The translations under genes were made by a program, and so were the position numbers. From the NCBI RefSeq assembly GCF_004564275.1, contig NZ_SPDV01000047.1, positions 1 to 41,372 on the forward strand: a stretch of 41,372 nt of DNA, read 5' to 3'. Shown piece by piece: positions 26,875-34,868 of this stretch (its first letter is position 1; each line of letters starts with the position of its first letter). The notes beneath the pieces were generated by a model. That model did no database searches. It was not told where the DNA came from and saw only the letters and a list, made by a program, of their open reading frames with translations. This DNA comes from Sphingomonas parva (ex Maeng et al. 2020) (GTDB lineage: Bacteria; Pseudomonadota; Alphaproteobacteria; Sphingomonadales; Sphingomonadaceae).

Positions 26875-27102
26875 ATGGCGGAAGTGCTCGGCAACAGGCT
26901 CTACGAGTTTCGGTTCGAGCGCGAGCTGACCCAGGCGGCGCTCGCCCAGCTGGTCGGGGTGAGCCGCAAGACGATCAACACCGTCGAGAACGGGGTGTTC
27001 GTTCCGTCGACTCTCCTCGCCCTCAAGCTGGCGCGCGCGCTCGACTGCCGCGTCGAGGACATCTTTTCGCTCGAGGAGGAAGACGATGACCACGACCTGT
27101 GA
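26875..27102 (+). CDS. Small XRE-family DNA-binding regulator
   Basis: 75 residues from the ATG at 26875. In-frame ATGs at 26842 and 26866 exist, but the first lies inside the -10 element. Nearly the whole protein is a helix-turn-helix domain: [34 protein letters not shown], then [16 protein letters not shown] and an acidic tail. This very short family is usually encoded with a small membrane protein, as here: the next gene starts within its last codons. Probably an autorepressor; link to pectin use is not evident, as no operator of that type is present. Confidence 0.88.
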   Translation: MAEVLGNRLYEFRFERELTQAALAQLVGVSRKTINTVENGVFVPSTLLALKLARALDCRVEDIFSLEEEDDDHDL

Positions 27103-27517
27103 GGTGACGATCGAGACGGCCGAGCGCACCGCCCGGGCCCGCGCGATCCTGATGACCCTGGCCGCCGTCGTGCTGCTGGTCAGTGCCGCGCTCGAATATG
27201 GCGAGCCGGCCTATGGCGCGCCCGGCGCGCGCGGCGCCGGCTGGGTGGTCGTGCTGTTGCTCTGGCTGTTCCTGTTGTGGAACGGCGGCGGGCTGCGGCT
27301 GCGCGCGGCGATGCGCGGCCTGATCAATGACGAGCTCTCGTTGCAGAACCGCAGTCGGGCCCTCGCATTCGGCTTCTTCGCCGGCGTGCTCGCGGGCGTC
27401 GCGGTCTATTTCGCCGGCTGGCGGACGGAGATCGCGGCGGCCGACGCGATCCGCCTGCCCAGCTCGATTGCGGTCGCCGCCGCGCTGCTCCGCTACGCCT
27501 GGCTGGAGAGCCGCTGA
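27086..27517 (+). CDS. Small four-helix membrane protein, partner of the XRE regulator
   Basis: 143 residues, starting 17 bases inside the XRE gene. Hydrophobic segments at ~residues 20-38, 52-66, 90-108 and 120-136 indicate an inner-membrane protein. It resembles the uncharacterised membrane proteins of similar size that accompany YozG/YgzD-like XRE regulators. No catalytic residues stand out. Function unknown; the overlap implies coupled translation with the regulator. Confidence 0.75.
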   Translation: MTTTCEVTIETAERTARARAILMTLAAVVLLVSAALEYGEPAYGAPGARGAGWVVVLLLWLFLLWNGGGLRLRAAMRGLINDELSLQNRSRALAFGFFAGVLAGVAVYFAGWRTEIAAADAIRLPSSIAVAAALLRYAWLESR

Positions 27518-27533
27518 GCCGCCGGGGTCAGCG
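27512..27533. terminator. Short inverted repeat spanning convergent stop codons
   Basis: CGCTGA (27512) and TCAGCG (27528) are exact reverse complements around a 10-base loop; each arm holds the TGA stop of one of two convergent genes. A weak two-way terminator is possible. Confidence 0.35.
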
Positions 27534-27935
27534 CCTGGCGGGGACCCGCTCGGCGAGCGGATAGGCGATGATCAGCGACAGCGGCTTGCGCCCGCGCTGC
27601 CAGATGCCGACGACCGCGCCGTCGTAGAGATAGGCGGTCATCCCCGCGGTCAGCCGCGTGCGGACGCCGTCGGATTCCACCTCGCCTTCGCCCGAAAGCA
27701 CGTAATAGACCTCGTCGTGGGCGATCGGATGAAGGCCGATCGCCGCGCCCTTGTGGAGCACGCGCCGGCGGAACTCCATCGCCCGGCCCGGCGCGGAATC
27801 GCTGATCCGATAGGCGGTGCTCATCCCGATCGCGCCGTGCGGCGGCGGCTCGTCGCGGACGACGTCGCGCTCGTCGATCACCACCATCGGCGGCGCGGCG
27901 CCGAGCATCGCCGCCGCGATCAGCAACGGGTTCAT
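27528..27935 (-). CDS. Exported cupin-domain protein
   Basis: 135 residues; the ATG overlaps the TGA of the upstream hydrolase (ATGA). A short signal peptide (NPLLIAAAMLGAAPP) suggests export. The single cupin barrel shows GLHPIAHDEVYYVLSGEGEV (histidines and glutamate of the first cupin motif) and a GTAYRI/VLHKGAA region before it. Similar small cupins occur next to acetylesterases in polysaccharide loci of this group. It might act on a released sugar, bind a metal or assist the esterase. KdgF, a cupin of uronate metabolism, is cytoplasmic with a different motif, so that name is not given. Confidence 0.75.
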   Translation of the reverse strand: MNPLLIAAAMLGAAPPMVVIDERDVVRDEPPPHGAIGMSTAYRISDSAPGRAMEFRRRVLHKGAAIGLHPIAHDEVYYVLSGEGEVESDGVRTRLTAGMTAYLYDGAVVGIWQRGRKPLSLIIAYPLAERVPARR

Positions 27936-28921
27936 CGCGCCGCTCCCAGATGGCCTCGGCGCCGCGCCCAGCTCAGGAACATGGCGGGCCATTCGGCCGC
28001 GGGCTTGCCGGCGGCGAGGCGGATGCCAAAGCCGTGGCCGCCTTCCTCGAACAGATGGCTCTCCACCGGCACCTTCGCGGCGCGCAGGGCCTCGGCGTAG
28101 ATCAGGCTGTTCTCCACCGGCACCGCATTGTCGTCATAGGCATGGACCAGGAAGGCCGGCGGCGTCTCGGCGCGTACCTGCCGCTCCGGCGAGTAAGCGG
28201 CGATCTGCTCCGCCGACGGCGATGTCCCGAGCAATTCGGTGCGCGAGCCGGCGTGGACGTTCGGCTCCGCCATGCTGATCACCGGATAGAGCAGCACGGT
28301 GAAGTCGGGGCGGGCGGAGACCTGGTCCGCTCTGTCGGCCGGCGTGTAGACCTTGCGGGCGAAATCGGTCGCCAGCGAGGCGGCGAGATGCCCGCCCGCG
28401 GAGGCGCCGAGCACCCCGATCCGCTTCGCATCGACGCCATAGTCCGCCGCCCGGGCGCGGATCAGCCGCAGGGCGCGCTGCGCGTCCTGGAGCGGCGCGT
28501 CGGGCCCCGCGGCCCATCCGTCGGCCGGAAGGCGGTAGCGCAGCACGAAGCAGGTGATGCCGGCGCGGCTGAGGGGCAGGGCGATCTCCGTGCCTTCCTT
28601 GTCGATCACCGCCCATTTGTAGCCGCCGCCCGGGATCAGCAGCATCGCCGCGCCGTTCGGCCGCTCCGGCCGGTAGACCATCATCAGCGGGTCGCGCGTA
28701 TGGGCGGCGAAGCGGTCGTGGAAATCGGGCGAGGTGCTGCGCTCGGTGACCACCGGCGTCACGGTCACGCGCTCGCCGCCGGGCGCACCGTTCGGCCACA
28801 GGCGAACGGTCTCGGACGGATCGGGCGGCCGGCCGCCGGCCCTGGTTTCGGCCGCTGCCGTGCCCGCCGCCGCGAGCCCCGCCACTCCCAGCGCCATCGC
28901 GCCGCGCCTGTCGATCCTCAT
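27932..28921 (-). CDS. Exported alpha/beta hydrolase, probable carbohydrate acetylesterase
   Basis: 329 residues. MRIDRRGAMALGVAGLAAAG is a Tat- or Sec-type signal. The acetylesterase-like (BD-FAE/Axe) fold is complete: oxyanion loop IPGGGYKW (~96), nucleophile in GASAGGH (Ser174), Asp in AYDDNAVPVENS (~262) and His in EEGGHGFGI (His295). An identical copy of the pectin operator lies 15 bp before its start, so it should be induced with the pectin genes although it stands 2 kb from them on the opposite strand. Removing acetyl groups from galacturonan or rhamnogalacturonan is the likely role. Confidence 0.86.
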   Translation of the reverse strand: MRIDRRGAMALGVAGLAAAGTAAAETRAGGRPPDPSETVRLWPNGAPGGERVTVTPVVTERSTSPDFHDRFAAHTRDPLMMVYRPERPNGAAMLLIPGGGYKWAVIDKEGTEIALPLSRAGITCFVLRYRLPADGWAAGPDAPLQDAQRALRLIRARAADYGVDAKRIGVLGASAGGHLAASLATDFARKVYTPADRADQVSARPDFTVLLYPVISMAEPNVHAGSRTELLGTSPSAEQIAAYSPERQVRAETPPAFLVHAYDDNAVPVENSLIYAEALRAAKVPVESHLFEEGGHGFGIRLAAGKPAAEWPAMFLSWARRRGHLGAAR

Positions 28922-28935
28922 CGGGGGAGACTACC

Positions 28936-28949
28936 GGAAACCGGTGTCA
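28936..28949 (-). promoter_or_regulatory. Operator site 7 (esterase-cupin unit)
   Basis: Reads TGACACCGGTTTCC on the minus strand, identical to sites 1 and 2. TTGAAA and TAGTCT stand 17 bp apart with the operator in the spacer. Confidence 0.78.
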
Positions 28950-28996
28950 ATTTCAAACCTGTTGAGCCTGCCACGCGCCCCGTCTAGCACGTCGCG

Positions 28997-29788
28997 ATGG
29001 CGGCGGGCGCGATCAGGGTCGGGATCGGCGGCTGGGACTATGAGCCCTGGCGCGAGACCTTCTATCCGCCCGGGCTCCCCAAGGCGAAGCAGCTCGAGCA
29101 CGCGGCGCGCCACGTCACCGCGATCGAGATCAACGCGACCTATTATAAGCTGCAGAGCCCGGATCTGTTCGCGCGCTGGGCGAAGGCGGTGCCGGACGGG
29201 TTCAAATTCGCGCTGAAGGGCTCGCGTTACTGCAGCAACCGCCGCCTGCTGGCCGAAGGCGGGGAGGCGGTCGCCCGCTTCTGCGGCCAGGGCTTCACCG
29301 AGCTCGGCGACCGGCTCGGGCCGATCGTCTGGCAGCTGATGGCGACCAAGAGGTTCGATCCGGACGACATGCGCGGCTTCCTCGCCCTGCTGCCGCGCGA
29401 AGTCGCCGGCGTCCGGCTCAGCCATGCGATCGAGGTGCGGCACGAGAGCTTCCGCGATCCCGCCTTCGTCGCGATGGCGCGCGCGGCCGGAGTCGCGATC
29501 GTCTTCGGCGACGGCGCCGAATTCCCCTGCTTCGCGGATTTGAGCGGCGACATCGCTTATGCGCGGCTGATGGGCGCCCGCAGCGAGGAGCCGGCCGGCT
29601 ATTCGCCCGCCGAGCTCGACCGCTGGGCGGCGATCGCCAGCGCCTGGGCGGCGGGCGAGAGCCCCGCCGATCTTCCCTACGCCGCCGAAGCCGCCCCGGT
29701 CCGCCCCCGCGACACCTATGTGTTCATGATCAACGGCGCCAAGGAGCGCGCGCCCGCGGCGGCGATGGCGCTGCTGGAGCGGCTGTGA
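28997..29788 (+). CDS. DUF72-family protein
   Basis: 263 residues. The family pattern is clear: IRVGIGGWDYEPWRETFYP at the N-terminus, FYP/EINATYYKLQ, FKFALKGSRY, and IEVRHESF in the middle, over a TIM-barrel-like fold related to YecE. The biochemical role is not established for the family. It begins 75 bp from the divergent esterase gene and is followed after 7 bases by an aminotransferase gene, with which it is probably co-transcribed. Confidence 0.88.
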   Translation: MAAGAIRVGIGGWDYEPWRETFYPPGLPKAKQLEHAARHVTAIEINATYYKLQSPDLFARWAKAVPDGFKFALKGSRYCSNRRLLAEGGEAVARFCGQGFTELGDRLGPIVWQLMATKRFDPDDMRGFLALLPREVAGVRLSHAIEVRHESFRDPAFVAMARAAGVAIVFGDGAEFPCFADLSGDIAYARLMGARSEEPAGYSPAELDRWAAIASAWAAGESPADLPYAAEAAPVRPRDTYVFMINGAKERAPAAAMALLERL

Positions 29789-29795
29789 GCGGCCG

Positions 29796-30947
29796 ATGAA
29801 TCCCCTGTTCGCGACCATGCCGACGTCGATCTTCGCCGTCATGTCCTCGCTCGCCACCGAGCACGAGGCGGTCAACCTCGGCCAGGGCTTCCCCGATTTC
29901 GGCTGGCCGGACGACGTCGTCGCCCGCGCCGCCTCGGCGCTGGCCGAGTCCAACCAATATGCGCCGATGCTCGGCCTGGCGTCGCTGCGCGAGTCGGTCG
30001 CCGCTCATTACCGCAGGCATCAGGGGCTCGCGGTCGAGCCAGGTCACGTCACGATCACCTCCGGCGCGACCGAGGCGCTCGCCGCCGCGATCCTGGCCCT
30101 GGTCTCGCCCGGCGACGAGGTGCTGCTCTTCCAGCCGCTCTACGATGCCTATGTCCCCTTGGTGCTGCGGGCCGGCGGCGTGCCGCGCTTCGTCCGGCTG
30201 GCGCCGCCCGACTGGCGGATCACCGCGGAAGCGCTCGACCGGGCTTTCACGCCGCGGACGAAGCTCGTGATCTTCAACAACCCGCACAATCCGACGGCGC
30301 GGGTGTTCTCGGCGGACGAGCTCGACCTGCTCGCCGCCGCCTGCGTCCGCCACGATGCGATCGCCCTCAGCGACGAGGTGTGGGAACATGTCGTGTTCGA
30401 CGGCCGCGCCCATCTCCCGCTCGCCGGACGGCCCGGCATGGCGGAGCGGACGGTGAAGGTCGGCTCGGCCGGCAAGATCTTCTCGCTGACCGGCTGGAAG
30501 GTCGGCTGGATCGTCGCCCCGCCGGCGCTGGGCGGGCCGATCGCCAAGGCGCACCAATATCTCGCTTATGCGACGCCGCCGAACCTGCAGACCGCCGTCG
30601 CCTACGGCCTCGGCCTCGAGGAGGGCTATTTCGCCGGCATGCGCAGCCGGTTCGCCGTCGCCCGCGACCGGCTCGCGGCCGGTCTCGGCGCGGCGGGCTA
30701 TCGGGTGCTGCCCGCCGAAGGCACCTATTTCCTGTGCGTCGATCTCGCCGCCTCCGGCCTCGGCGTCGACGACATGACCTTCTGCGACCGGATCGTGCGC
30801 GAGGCCGGAGTCGCGGCGATCCCGCTCTCGCCTTTCTACGCCGAGGCCCCGGCCACCAATATCGTCCGGCTCTGCTTCGCCAAGAAGCCGGAGACGCTCG
30901 ACGCCGGCGTCCACGCCCTCGCCCGTGCCTGCGGCCTGTTCGGCTGA
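29796..30947 (+). CDS. Class I/II PLP-dependent aminotransferase
   Basis: 383 residues. Fold-type I signature residues are present: VNLGQGFPDF, QYAPMLGLASLRESVA, SGATEAL, NNPHNPTARVFS, LSDEVWEHVVFDG, and the PLP-binding Lys in VGSAGKIFSLTGWKVGW (~residue 231), plus the C-terminal Arg in NIVRLCFAK. The sequence resembles the YbdL/kynurenine-type methionine or glutamine transaminases, but the amino donor and keto acid cannot be fixed from sequence. Starts 7 bases after the DUF72 gene. Confidence 0.9.
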   Translation: MNPLFATMPTSIFAVMSSLATEHEAVNLGQGFPDFGWPDDVVARAASALAESNQYAPMLGLASLRESVAAHYRRHQGLAVEPGHVTITSGATEALAAAILALVSPGDEVLLFQPLYDAYVPLVLRAGGVPRFVRLAPPDWRITAEALDRAFTPRTKLVIFNNPHNPTARVFSADELDLLAAACVRHDAIALSDEVWEHVVFDGRAHLPLAGRPGMAERTVKVGSAGKIFSLTGWKVGWIVAPPALGGPIAKAHQYLAYATPPNLQTAVAYGLGLEEGYFAGMRSRFAVARDRLAAGLGAAGYRVLPAEGTYFLCVDLAASGLGVDDMTFCDRIVREAGVAAIPLSPFYAEAPATNIVRLCFAKKPETLDAGVHALARACGLFG

Positions 30948-31010
30948 GCGGGGCTTGGAACGGAAGCGTATTGAGAGAGGTTGAGATGGCGAGACTTCAG
31001 GAGACACGTC

Positions 31011-31082
31011 ATGAATCGGACGATCGGAATCAGCGTCGGCGGCCTCATCCTTCTGCTCGTCATCGTCGCCATCATCTTCTGA
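31011..31082 (+). CDS. 23-residue single-pass membrane peptide
   Basis: ATG with AGGAGA six bases upstream; the peptide starts MNRTIGISVGG and continues as an unbroken hydrophobic helix (LILLLVIVAIIF) to TGA at 31080. A charged head, glycine pair and ~16 hydrophobic residues are as expected for a true small membrane protein. It sits 63 bp after the aminotransferase and ends 10 bp from the convergent response-regulator gene. No function is known to me. Confidence 0.6.
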   Translation: MNRTIGISVGGLILLLVIVAIIF

Positions 31083-31092
31083 GGCGAAGAGC

Positions 31093-31629
31093 CTAGCGCC
31101 CCGCGGTCGTCCTGAACCGGGCGGGACGATGGACCCAAGTCATCACCCGCTCGCGCCATGACCGGCGGCTGCGCACGGCCGGCGCCCAGCCGCTCGCCGG
31201 GCGCGGCGCCGGCGCGCTCGCGTAGAGCTGGAGCTGCGGCGGCAGGCTCGGGCGCAGGACCAGCCGCTCGCGACCGCGCAATATGTCCTCCGCCTCGGCC
31301 AGCGCGCGGACCAGATCGTCCTCGCGGAACGGCTTGGCCAGGCAGCCGATCGCCAGGTCCGGGAGCGGGAAGCTCGGCGCGCTGCCGGTGATGAACAGGC
31401 AGAGCACGCCGCGGTCGTGGAGCCTGGCGGCGACGTTGAAGCCGCTGCTCGCATTGGCCAATTGGAGATCGATCAGCGCGATGTCGGGCAGGACGCGGTC
31501 GCAGGCGGCGAGGCTGGTCGCCAGATCGTCGGCGAGGCCGGTCACCGCATAGCGGGGGTTGAGCTCGATCATCTGCTTGAGGATCGCGGCGAGGCCGGGT
31601 TCGTCTTCGACGATGAGCAGCTTGAGCAC
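31093..31629 (-). CDS. Stand-alone response regulator (receiver domain)
   Basis: 178 residues. A CheY-like receiver occupies ~1-120: acidic pair in VEDE (8-10), phospho-acceptor Asp54 in IALIDLQLA, Thr81 in FITGSA and Lys99 in CLAKPFRE. The rest (~120-178) is proline/arginine-rich without a recognisable output domain, so it may act by binding partners. No kinase gene is adjacent; the nearest is at 36140-37855. A 135-bp gap upstream shows no clear site. Confidence 0.88.
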   Translation of the reverse strand: MLKLLIVEDEPGLAAILKQMIELNPRYAVTGLADDLATSLAACDRVLPDIALIDLQLANASSGFNVAARLHDRGVLCLFITGSAPSFPLPDLAIGCLAKPFREDDLVRALAEAEDILRGRERLVLRPSLPPQLQLYASAPAPRPASGWAPAVRSRRSWRERVMTWVHRPARFRTTAGR

Positions 31630-31764
31630 CTTGGCCTCCCCGGCGGATCCCTGGCCCAGGCTTAGCCTGTCCTGCCGCGGAAGCGACGGGGGCGGCGCGC
31701 TTTTGCGACGGGCGATTCGAAATGCGCGCCGGATCGTTGCGCGCGCGTCCCGATCCCGCGTCGC

Positions 31765-32442
31765 TCAGTCGCGGTCGGGCGCGCCGAGCGGGAAATAGGC
31801 GCGATAGGGGCGTGCCTCGTTCACCGCCCGTGCGAACGACGCACGCGCGAGCAGCCGCCCGCGATAGGCCCTCAGATCGGTGAGCGCCTCCGGCAGCGGC
31901 TGCACCCAGTCGGCGTAGAAGAGCGCGGGCGCCGCGGCGCAGTCGGCCAGGCTGAAGTCGGCGCCGGCCGCCCATTCGCGCCCGGCAAGCGCCGCGTTCA
32001 GCCACGGATAGATCGTGTCGAGCATCGCGCGCGCGTCGGCGACGCCCTTCGGGTCGCGTTCCTCCGGCGCCCGCAGCGCGTCGCCGACCACCTTCTGCAT
32101 CGGCGTCATCACATAATTGTCGAAGATCCGGTCGAGCATCCGCACCTCGACGCCCGCCTCGAGATCGTCTGGCAGCAGGCGGACCGGCCCGGGATGATGG
32201 ACGTGGAGGTGCTCGATGATCGAGGTCGCCTCGACGACCAGGCGGCCGCCGTCGGTGAGGATCGGGAAGCGGCCGATCGGCCAGAGCGCGGCGAAATCCC
32301 GCAGCACCTCCGGCTGGTCGGGCTCGATCAGCCGGAATTCGAAGCGAATGTCGTTCTCGTAGAGCGCGATCAGCGCCTTCTGGCAGTAAGAGGAGAAAGG
32401 GTGGGCGTAGAGCGCGAGCGTCACCTTCGTTCCTTTCGGCAT
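31765..32442 (-). CDS. Glutathione S-transferase family protein
   Basis: 225 residues from the ATG at 32442 (AAGG upstream); an in-frame GTG further in, after AAAGGAAC, is also possible and would give the common start VTLALYAHPF. The thioredoxin-like N-terminal domain has SSYCQKALIALYE (the Ser/Cys region near the active site) and the cis-Pro FPIL before VEATSIIEHL; the all-helical C-terminal domain follows (~95-215). Likely a cytosolic detoxification or thiol-transfer enzyme. Confidence 0.85.
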   Translation of the reverse strand: MPKGTKVTLALYAHPFSSYCQKALIALYENDIRFEFRLIEPDQPEVLRDFAALWPIGRFPILTDGGRLVVEATSIIEHLHVHHPGPVRLLPDDLEAGVEVRMLDRIFDNYVMTPMQKVVGDALRAPEERDPKGVADARAMLDTIYPWLNAALAGREWAAGADFSLADCAAAPALFYADWVQPLPEALTDLRAYRGRLLARASFARAVNEARPYRAYFPLGAPDRD

Positions 32443-32557
32443 CGACGCCACCTTCTAGGATGCCGGGATGCCGCCGGCCAAGCCCGGATCGTTGCGGCGG
32501 CGGAACCGAGCCGGGGCCTGGCGCTTTCGTGCGGATGCACAGCGGGGAAGGTCGAGC

Positions 32558-33361
32558 ATGCGTGGCGTTCCGAGACTGCAGACCCTGGCGCGCATCGGCT
32601 TCGGCGCGCGCGGCATGATGTACGTGCTGGTCGGCGGGCTGGCGCTGTCCGCGGGCCGGACGGCGGACGGGAGCGACGTTCTCGAACGGCTGAACGGCGG
32701 CGCCGGGCGGCTGCTGCTCGCGGCGATGAGCCTCGGCTTCCTGGGCTACGCCGTCTGGCGGCTTTCGGAAGCGATCGTCGATGCCGACGGGAACGGCCGC
32801 GCCCTCTCCGGCCTGGCCGTGCGCTGCGGCGGCGCGATCAGCGCCATCGTCCATTTCGGCCTCTTCGTGACGGCGGCCTCGCTCCTGCTCGGCGGTCACG
32901 GCGGCAGCGGCAGCGGCGAGACGGCGCGCGAGGGCGCGGCGACCGCGCTCCACCTTCCCGCCGGCGGCCTGCTCCTCGGCCTCGCATCGGCCGGTCTGCT
33001 GCTCACCGCCGCCCTTCAGTTCCGCAAGGCGGCCAAGGCCGATTTCCTGGGCGATCTTCATTCCGACGCGGCCCGGCGGCGCTGGGTCGAGGTGCTCGGC
33101 CGTGCCGGCTATGCGGCGCGGGGAATCGTGTTCCTGGCGGTCGGCTGGTTCCTGCTTCGGGCGGCGGCCGAGCACGATGCCGGCCAGGCCGCAGGCATGG
33201 CCGACGTGCTGGCGTCTTTCTCTCCCGGCCTGCGCGCCGGCGTCGCGGCGGGCCTGCTGCTCTTCGGCCTGTTCAGCCTGGTCGAGGCGCGCTTCCGCCG
33301 GATCGCGGATCCGCAGGTGCTGCAGCGGCTGCGGGCGCAGGGCGCGCGTCTGGGCGCCTGA
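32558..33361 (+). CDS. DUF1206-family membrane protein
   Basis: 267 residues from the ATG at 32558, which has GGGGAAGG upstream; an earlier in-frame ATG at 32468 would add an unlikely arginine-rich stretch. Two or three copies of the family's repeat are visible, each opening with a LARIGFGARGMMYVLVGGLAL-like segment (second copy LGRAGYAARGIVFLAVGWFLL), giving about six membrane helices. Function of the family is unknown. It ends 7 bp from the convergent MFS gene. Confidence 0.86.
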   Translation: MRGVPRLQTLARIGFGARGMMYVLVGGLALSAGRTADGSDVLERLNGGAGRLLLAAMSLGFLGYAVWRLSEAIVDADGNGRALSGLAVRCGGAISAIVHFGLFVTAASLLLGGHGGSGSGETAREGAATALHLPAGGLLLGLASAGLLLTAALQFRKAAKADFLGDLHSDAARRRWVEVLGRAGYAARGIVFLAVGWFLLRAAAEHDAGQAAGMADVLASFSPGLRAGVAAGLLLFGLFSLVEARFRRIADPQVLQRLRAQGARLGA

Positions 33362-33368
33362 CCGGCGT

Positions 33369-34634
33369 TCAGGCCGCCGGTCTCGCTCCCAGCGCGGCGA
33401 GCGCGACCAGGCTGATCGCGGCCGCCGCGGTGATGTAGAGGCCGACGAAGAACAGGCCGCCATGGACGGCGAGCCACTGCGCCGCCGCCGGCGCCGCGCC
33501 GCCGCCGATGATGCCGCCGACGTTGAACGTCAAAGACGCGCCGGTGTAGCGCACGCGGGCCGGGAACAGCTCGGGCAGGAAGGCGCCGAGCGGGCCGTAG
33601 ACGAAGCCCATCACGAACAAGGCGAGCGCCAGGAACAGCCCGACCAGGAACAATGTGCCACCGCCGAACAAGGGCCCCATCAGCAGGCCGGCCGCGAGCG
33701 CGGCGACGCCGCCGGCGATCAGCACGGCGCGCGGGCTCCAGCGGTCGGAGAAGATGCCCGAGAGAAGGATGCCGAGCGCCATGAACAGGATCGCCGTCAG
33801 CTGGACGGCGAGAAAGGCCTGGCGGTCGTGGCCGAGCGTCGTCGTGCCGTAGCCGAGCGCGAAGGTGGTGGTCAGATAGAAGAGCGCGAAGCAGGCGACC
33901 ACCGAGAAGGTGCCGGCGATCGTCGCGCGCAGATGGTCGCGCAGCAGCTCGCCCATCGGGACGCGCGGCGGCGGCGCCTCGGCGAGCGCCGCGGCGAAGG
34001 CCGGGGTCTCGGTCAGCTTCAGCCGCACCCACAGGCCGAGCCCGACGAGCACGGCGCTGATCAGGAACGGGATCCGCCAGCCCCAGGCGACGAAATCCCG
34101 GTCGTCGAGCAGCGCGCCGAGGATCAGGAACAGGCCGTTGGCGGCGATGAAGCCGACCGGCGCGCCGAGCTGCGGGACCATGCCGAAACGGCCGCGCCAG
34201 CCGGGCGGCGCGTTCTCGACCGCGAGCAGCGCGGCGCCGCCCCATTCGCCGCCGAGGCCGAGCCCCTGGCCGAAGCGCAGCAGGCAGAGCAGCACGGGCG
34301 CCAGCCAGCCCGCGCTCTGGTAGGTCGGCAGGAAGGCGATCAGCAGGGTCGATCCGCCCATCAGCAGCAGCGAGGCGACGAGGGTCGACTTGCGGCCGAC
34401 GCGGTCGCCGAAATGGCCGAACAGGCTGGCGCCGACCGGCCGCGCGATGAAGGCGACGCCGAGGCTGGCGTAGGAGGCGAGCTGCTGCGCCGCCTCGGAG
34501 CTCGCCGGGAAGAACAGCGGCCCGAACACCAGCGCCGCCGCCGTCGCGTAGATGTAGAAATCGTAGAATTCGACCGCGGTGCCGACCAGGCTGGCGAGCA
34601 GGACCCGACGGTGCGCCGCCGACCCGGTCACCAT
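33369..34634 (-). CDS. MFS transporter, metabolite:proton symporter family
   Basis: 421 residues with about 12 membrane helices. The start VGTAVEFYDFYIYATAAALVF and the loop GHFGDRVGRKSTLVASLLLMG are hallmarks of the MHS branch (ProP, ShiA, KgtP, citrate carriers), as is RFGQGLGLGGEWGGAALLA. The substrate is likely a small carboxylate, but cannot be read from the sequence. Its start overlaps the 75-residue gene upstream, so the two and perhaps dapA are one transcript. Confidence 0.9.
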   Translation of the reverse strand: MVTGSAAHRRVLLASLVGTAVEFYDFYIYATAAALVFGPLFFPASSEAAQQLASYASLGVAFIARPVGASLFGHFGDRVGRKSTLVASLLLMGGSTLLIAFLPTYQSAGWLAPVLLCLLRFGQGLGLGGEWGGAALLAVENAPPGWRGRFGMVPQLGAPVGFIAANGLFLILGALLDDRDFVAWGWRIPFLISAVLVGLGLWVRLKLTETPAFAAALAEAPPPRVPMGELLRDHLRATIAGTFSVVACFALFYLTTTFALGYGTTTLGHDRQAFLAVQLTAILFMALGILLSGIFSDRWSPRAVLIAGGVAALAAGLLMGPLFGGGTLFLVGLFLALALFVMGFVYGPLGAFLPELFPARVRYTGASLTFNVGGIIGGGAAPAAAQWLAVHGGLFFVGLYITAAAAISLVALAALGARPAA

Positions 34635-34855
34635 TCCTCGAGGCCGACCAGCCGCGCCGCCTCGGCCCTGCGCTCCGCACCGACCATGAAGCGGAATTCG
34701 GAGAGGAAGTTGGCGCGCACCTGCGGATCGGCCGTGGCCGGCAGGTCGACCGAGGCGAGATAGGCGGCGTCGCGGCCGCTGAGGCCGAGCGCTTTCAGCC
34801 GCTCGACCAAAGCCAGCACGTCCGGGCTCTCCCGGCTGGCAACGAACACTTCCAT
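34628..34855 (-). CDS. Conserved-looking 75-residue protein of unknown function
   Basis: Starts at ATG 34855 with GAGGGGG about 9 bases upstream and overlaps the next gene (MFS) by 7 bases. The protein is soluble, leucine/alanine-rich and probably all-helical, with no motif I recognise. Its good ribosome site and position between dapA (13-bp gap) and the transporter support a real gene. Confidence 0.65.
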   Translation of the reverse strand: MEVFVASRESPDVLALVERLKALGLSGRDAAYLASVDLPATADPQVRANFLSEFRFMVGAERRAEAARLVGLEEW

Positions 34856-34868
34856 CAGTCTATCCCCC

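Noticed and set aside
27528-27935. Cupin protein as KdgF
   Set aside because: It has a signal peptide and lacks the HxH pattern expected of KdgF, although a related role cannot be excluded.
33369-34634. MFS transporter as the missing galacturonate permease
   Set aside because: No pectin operator precedes it, it is linked to dapA and an unknown gene, and its MHS subfamily usually carries small carboxylates.
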